This document shows, in pieces, positions 14,464 to 14,635 of a stretch of 14,635 nucleotides of DNA. The position numbers and the translations under genes are program-made. The notes beneath the pieces are model-generated. The model was not told the DNA's origin. It worked only from the letters and a program-made list of their open reading frames with translations, and ran no database searches. The stretch spans positions 1-14,635 of the forward strand of contig JAUNCU010000060.1 of NCBI GenBank assembly GCA_030526455.1, given 5' to 3'. The stretch's first letter is position 1. Every line of letters begins with the position of its first letter. This DNA comes from Bacteroidales bacterium. Lineage in GTDB: Bacteria; Bacteroidota; Bacteroidia; Bacteroidales; Muribaculaceae.

Positions 14464-14635
14464 CGACTTGCTCACGCCTTGCTTCATTCTCGACCCAAAG
14501 GAGTTGGAAAGAAGCGTGAAAGGTTTTCAGAGCGCATTATCCCAAAATTTTGAGCGATCGATTGTGGGATACTCGGTAAAGACCAATTCCGTGCCTGCTT
14601 GCATGAGGCTTGCGGGGGAAATGGGCGCCTACGCC
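14450..14635 (+). CDS. PLP-dependent decarboxylase (alanine racemase-type barrel), 5' part
   Basis: The first 62 codons of a gene that runs off the window. The segment TPCFILDPKELERSVKGF and then IVGYSVKTNSVPACMRLAGEMGAYA match the start of fold-III PLP enzymes such as diaminopimelate, ornithine/arginine and carboxynorspermidine decarboxylases, in which the lysine of YSVKTN (K44 here) binds pyridoxal phosphate. The ATG lies inside the end of the second PGT gene (14-base overlap), so the two are translated together. In this operon it may supply an amine or altered amino acid for sugar decoration. Without the rest of the protein the substrate, and even decarboxylase versus racemase, cannot be settled. 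Confidence 0.83.
   Translation, partial: MEKINDLLTPCFILDPKELERSVKGFQSALSQNFERSIVGYSVKTNSVPACMRLAGEMGAYA

Noticed and set aside
1..14635. CRISPR arrays, tRNA/rRNA genes, insertion sequences, invertible promoter repeats
   Set aside because: I looked for regular repeat-spacer patterns, transposase motifs and long inverted repeats and saw none. An invertible promoter, if present, would be upstream of base 1.

Overview
The window is most of one capsular/exopolysaccharide biosynthesis operon from a member of the Bacteroidales (Bacteroides, Prevotella or Muribaculaceae-type relatives; the genus cannot be fixed from the sequence). The evidence is the first gene, a NusG-like antiterminator of the UpxY type that heads Bacteroidales capsule operons, the Bacteroidales style of the flippase and small initiating transferases, and the absence of strong Shine-Dalgarno sequences. 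All 16 genes lie on the + strand. They are tightly packed, with four ATGA stop/start overlaps, three longer overlaps and one abutting pair. The promoter lies before base 1, and the last gene runs off the right edge.

Layout: 1-87 C-rich leader; 88-600 upxY; 601-735 C-rich, then A-rich, non-coding stretch with a hairpin and short repeats, where upxZ would sit in the classical B. fragilis arrangement; 736-5289 an AT-rich block (Wzx flippase, pyruvyl transferase, two GT-A transferases); 5286-6029 a GC-rich GT32 transferase; 6046-7125 an EpsG-type Wzy polymerase whose base composition changes inside the gene; 7118-9068 a GT2 and a GT4 transferase; 9069-12132 a tailoring block (ATP-grasp ligase, acyltransferase 3, NodB-type deacetylase); 12147-14463 two paralogous PglC-like initiating phosphoglycosyl transferases on either side of an SDR epimerase/reductase; 14450-14635 the start of a PLP-dependent decarboxylase.

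How the genes work together (inference from families): UpxY keeps RNA polymerase elongating through the operon. The SDR enzyme probably makes a nucleotide sugar. One or both PglC-like enzymes load the first sugar phosphate onto undecaprenyl phosphate, and five glycosyltransferases extend it. Pyruvyl ketal, acyl, deacetylation and ATP-grasp/PLP steps decorate it, Wzx flips the unit and Wzy polymerises it. Export genes (Wza/Wzc type) are not in the window.

Most interesting points: the duplicated initiating transferases with nearly identical DNA tracts flanking the epimerase; the patchwork base composition with a switch inside wzy; a gene set that suggests both negative and positive charges on the polymer (possible zwitterionic capsule); and a pair of related C-loop hairpins bracketing upxY. 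I did not find a clearly unprecedented system. The operon type is known, and its particular gene combination is what stands out.
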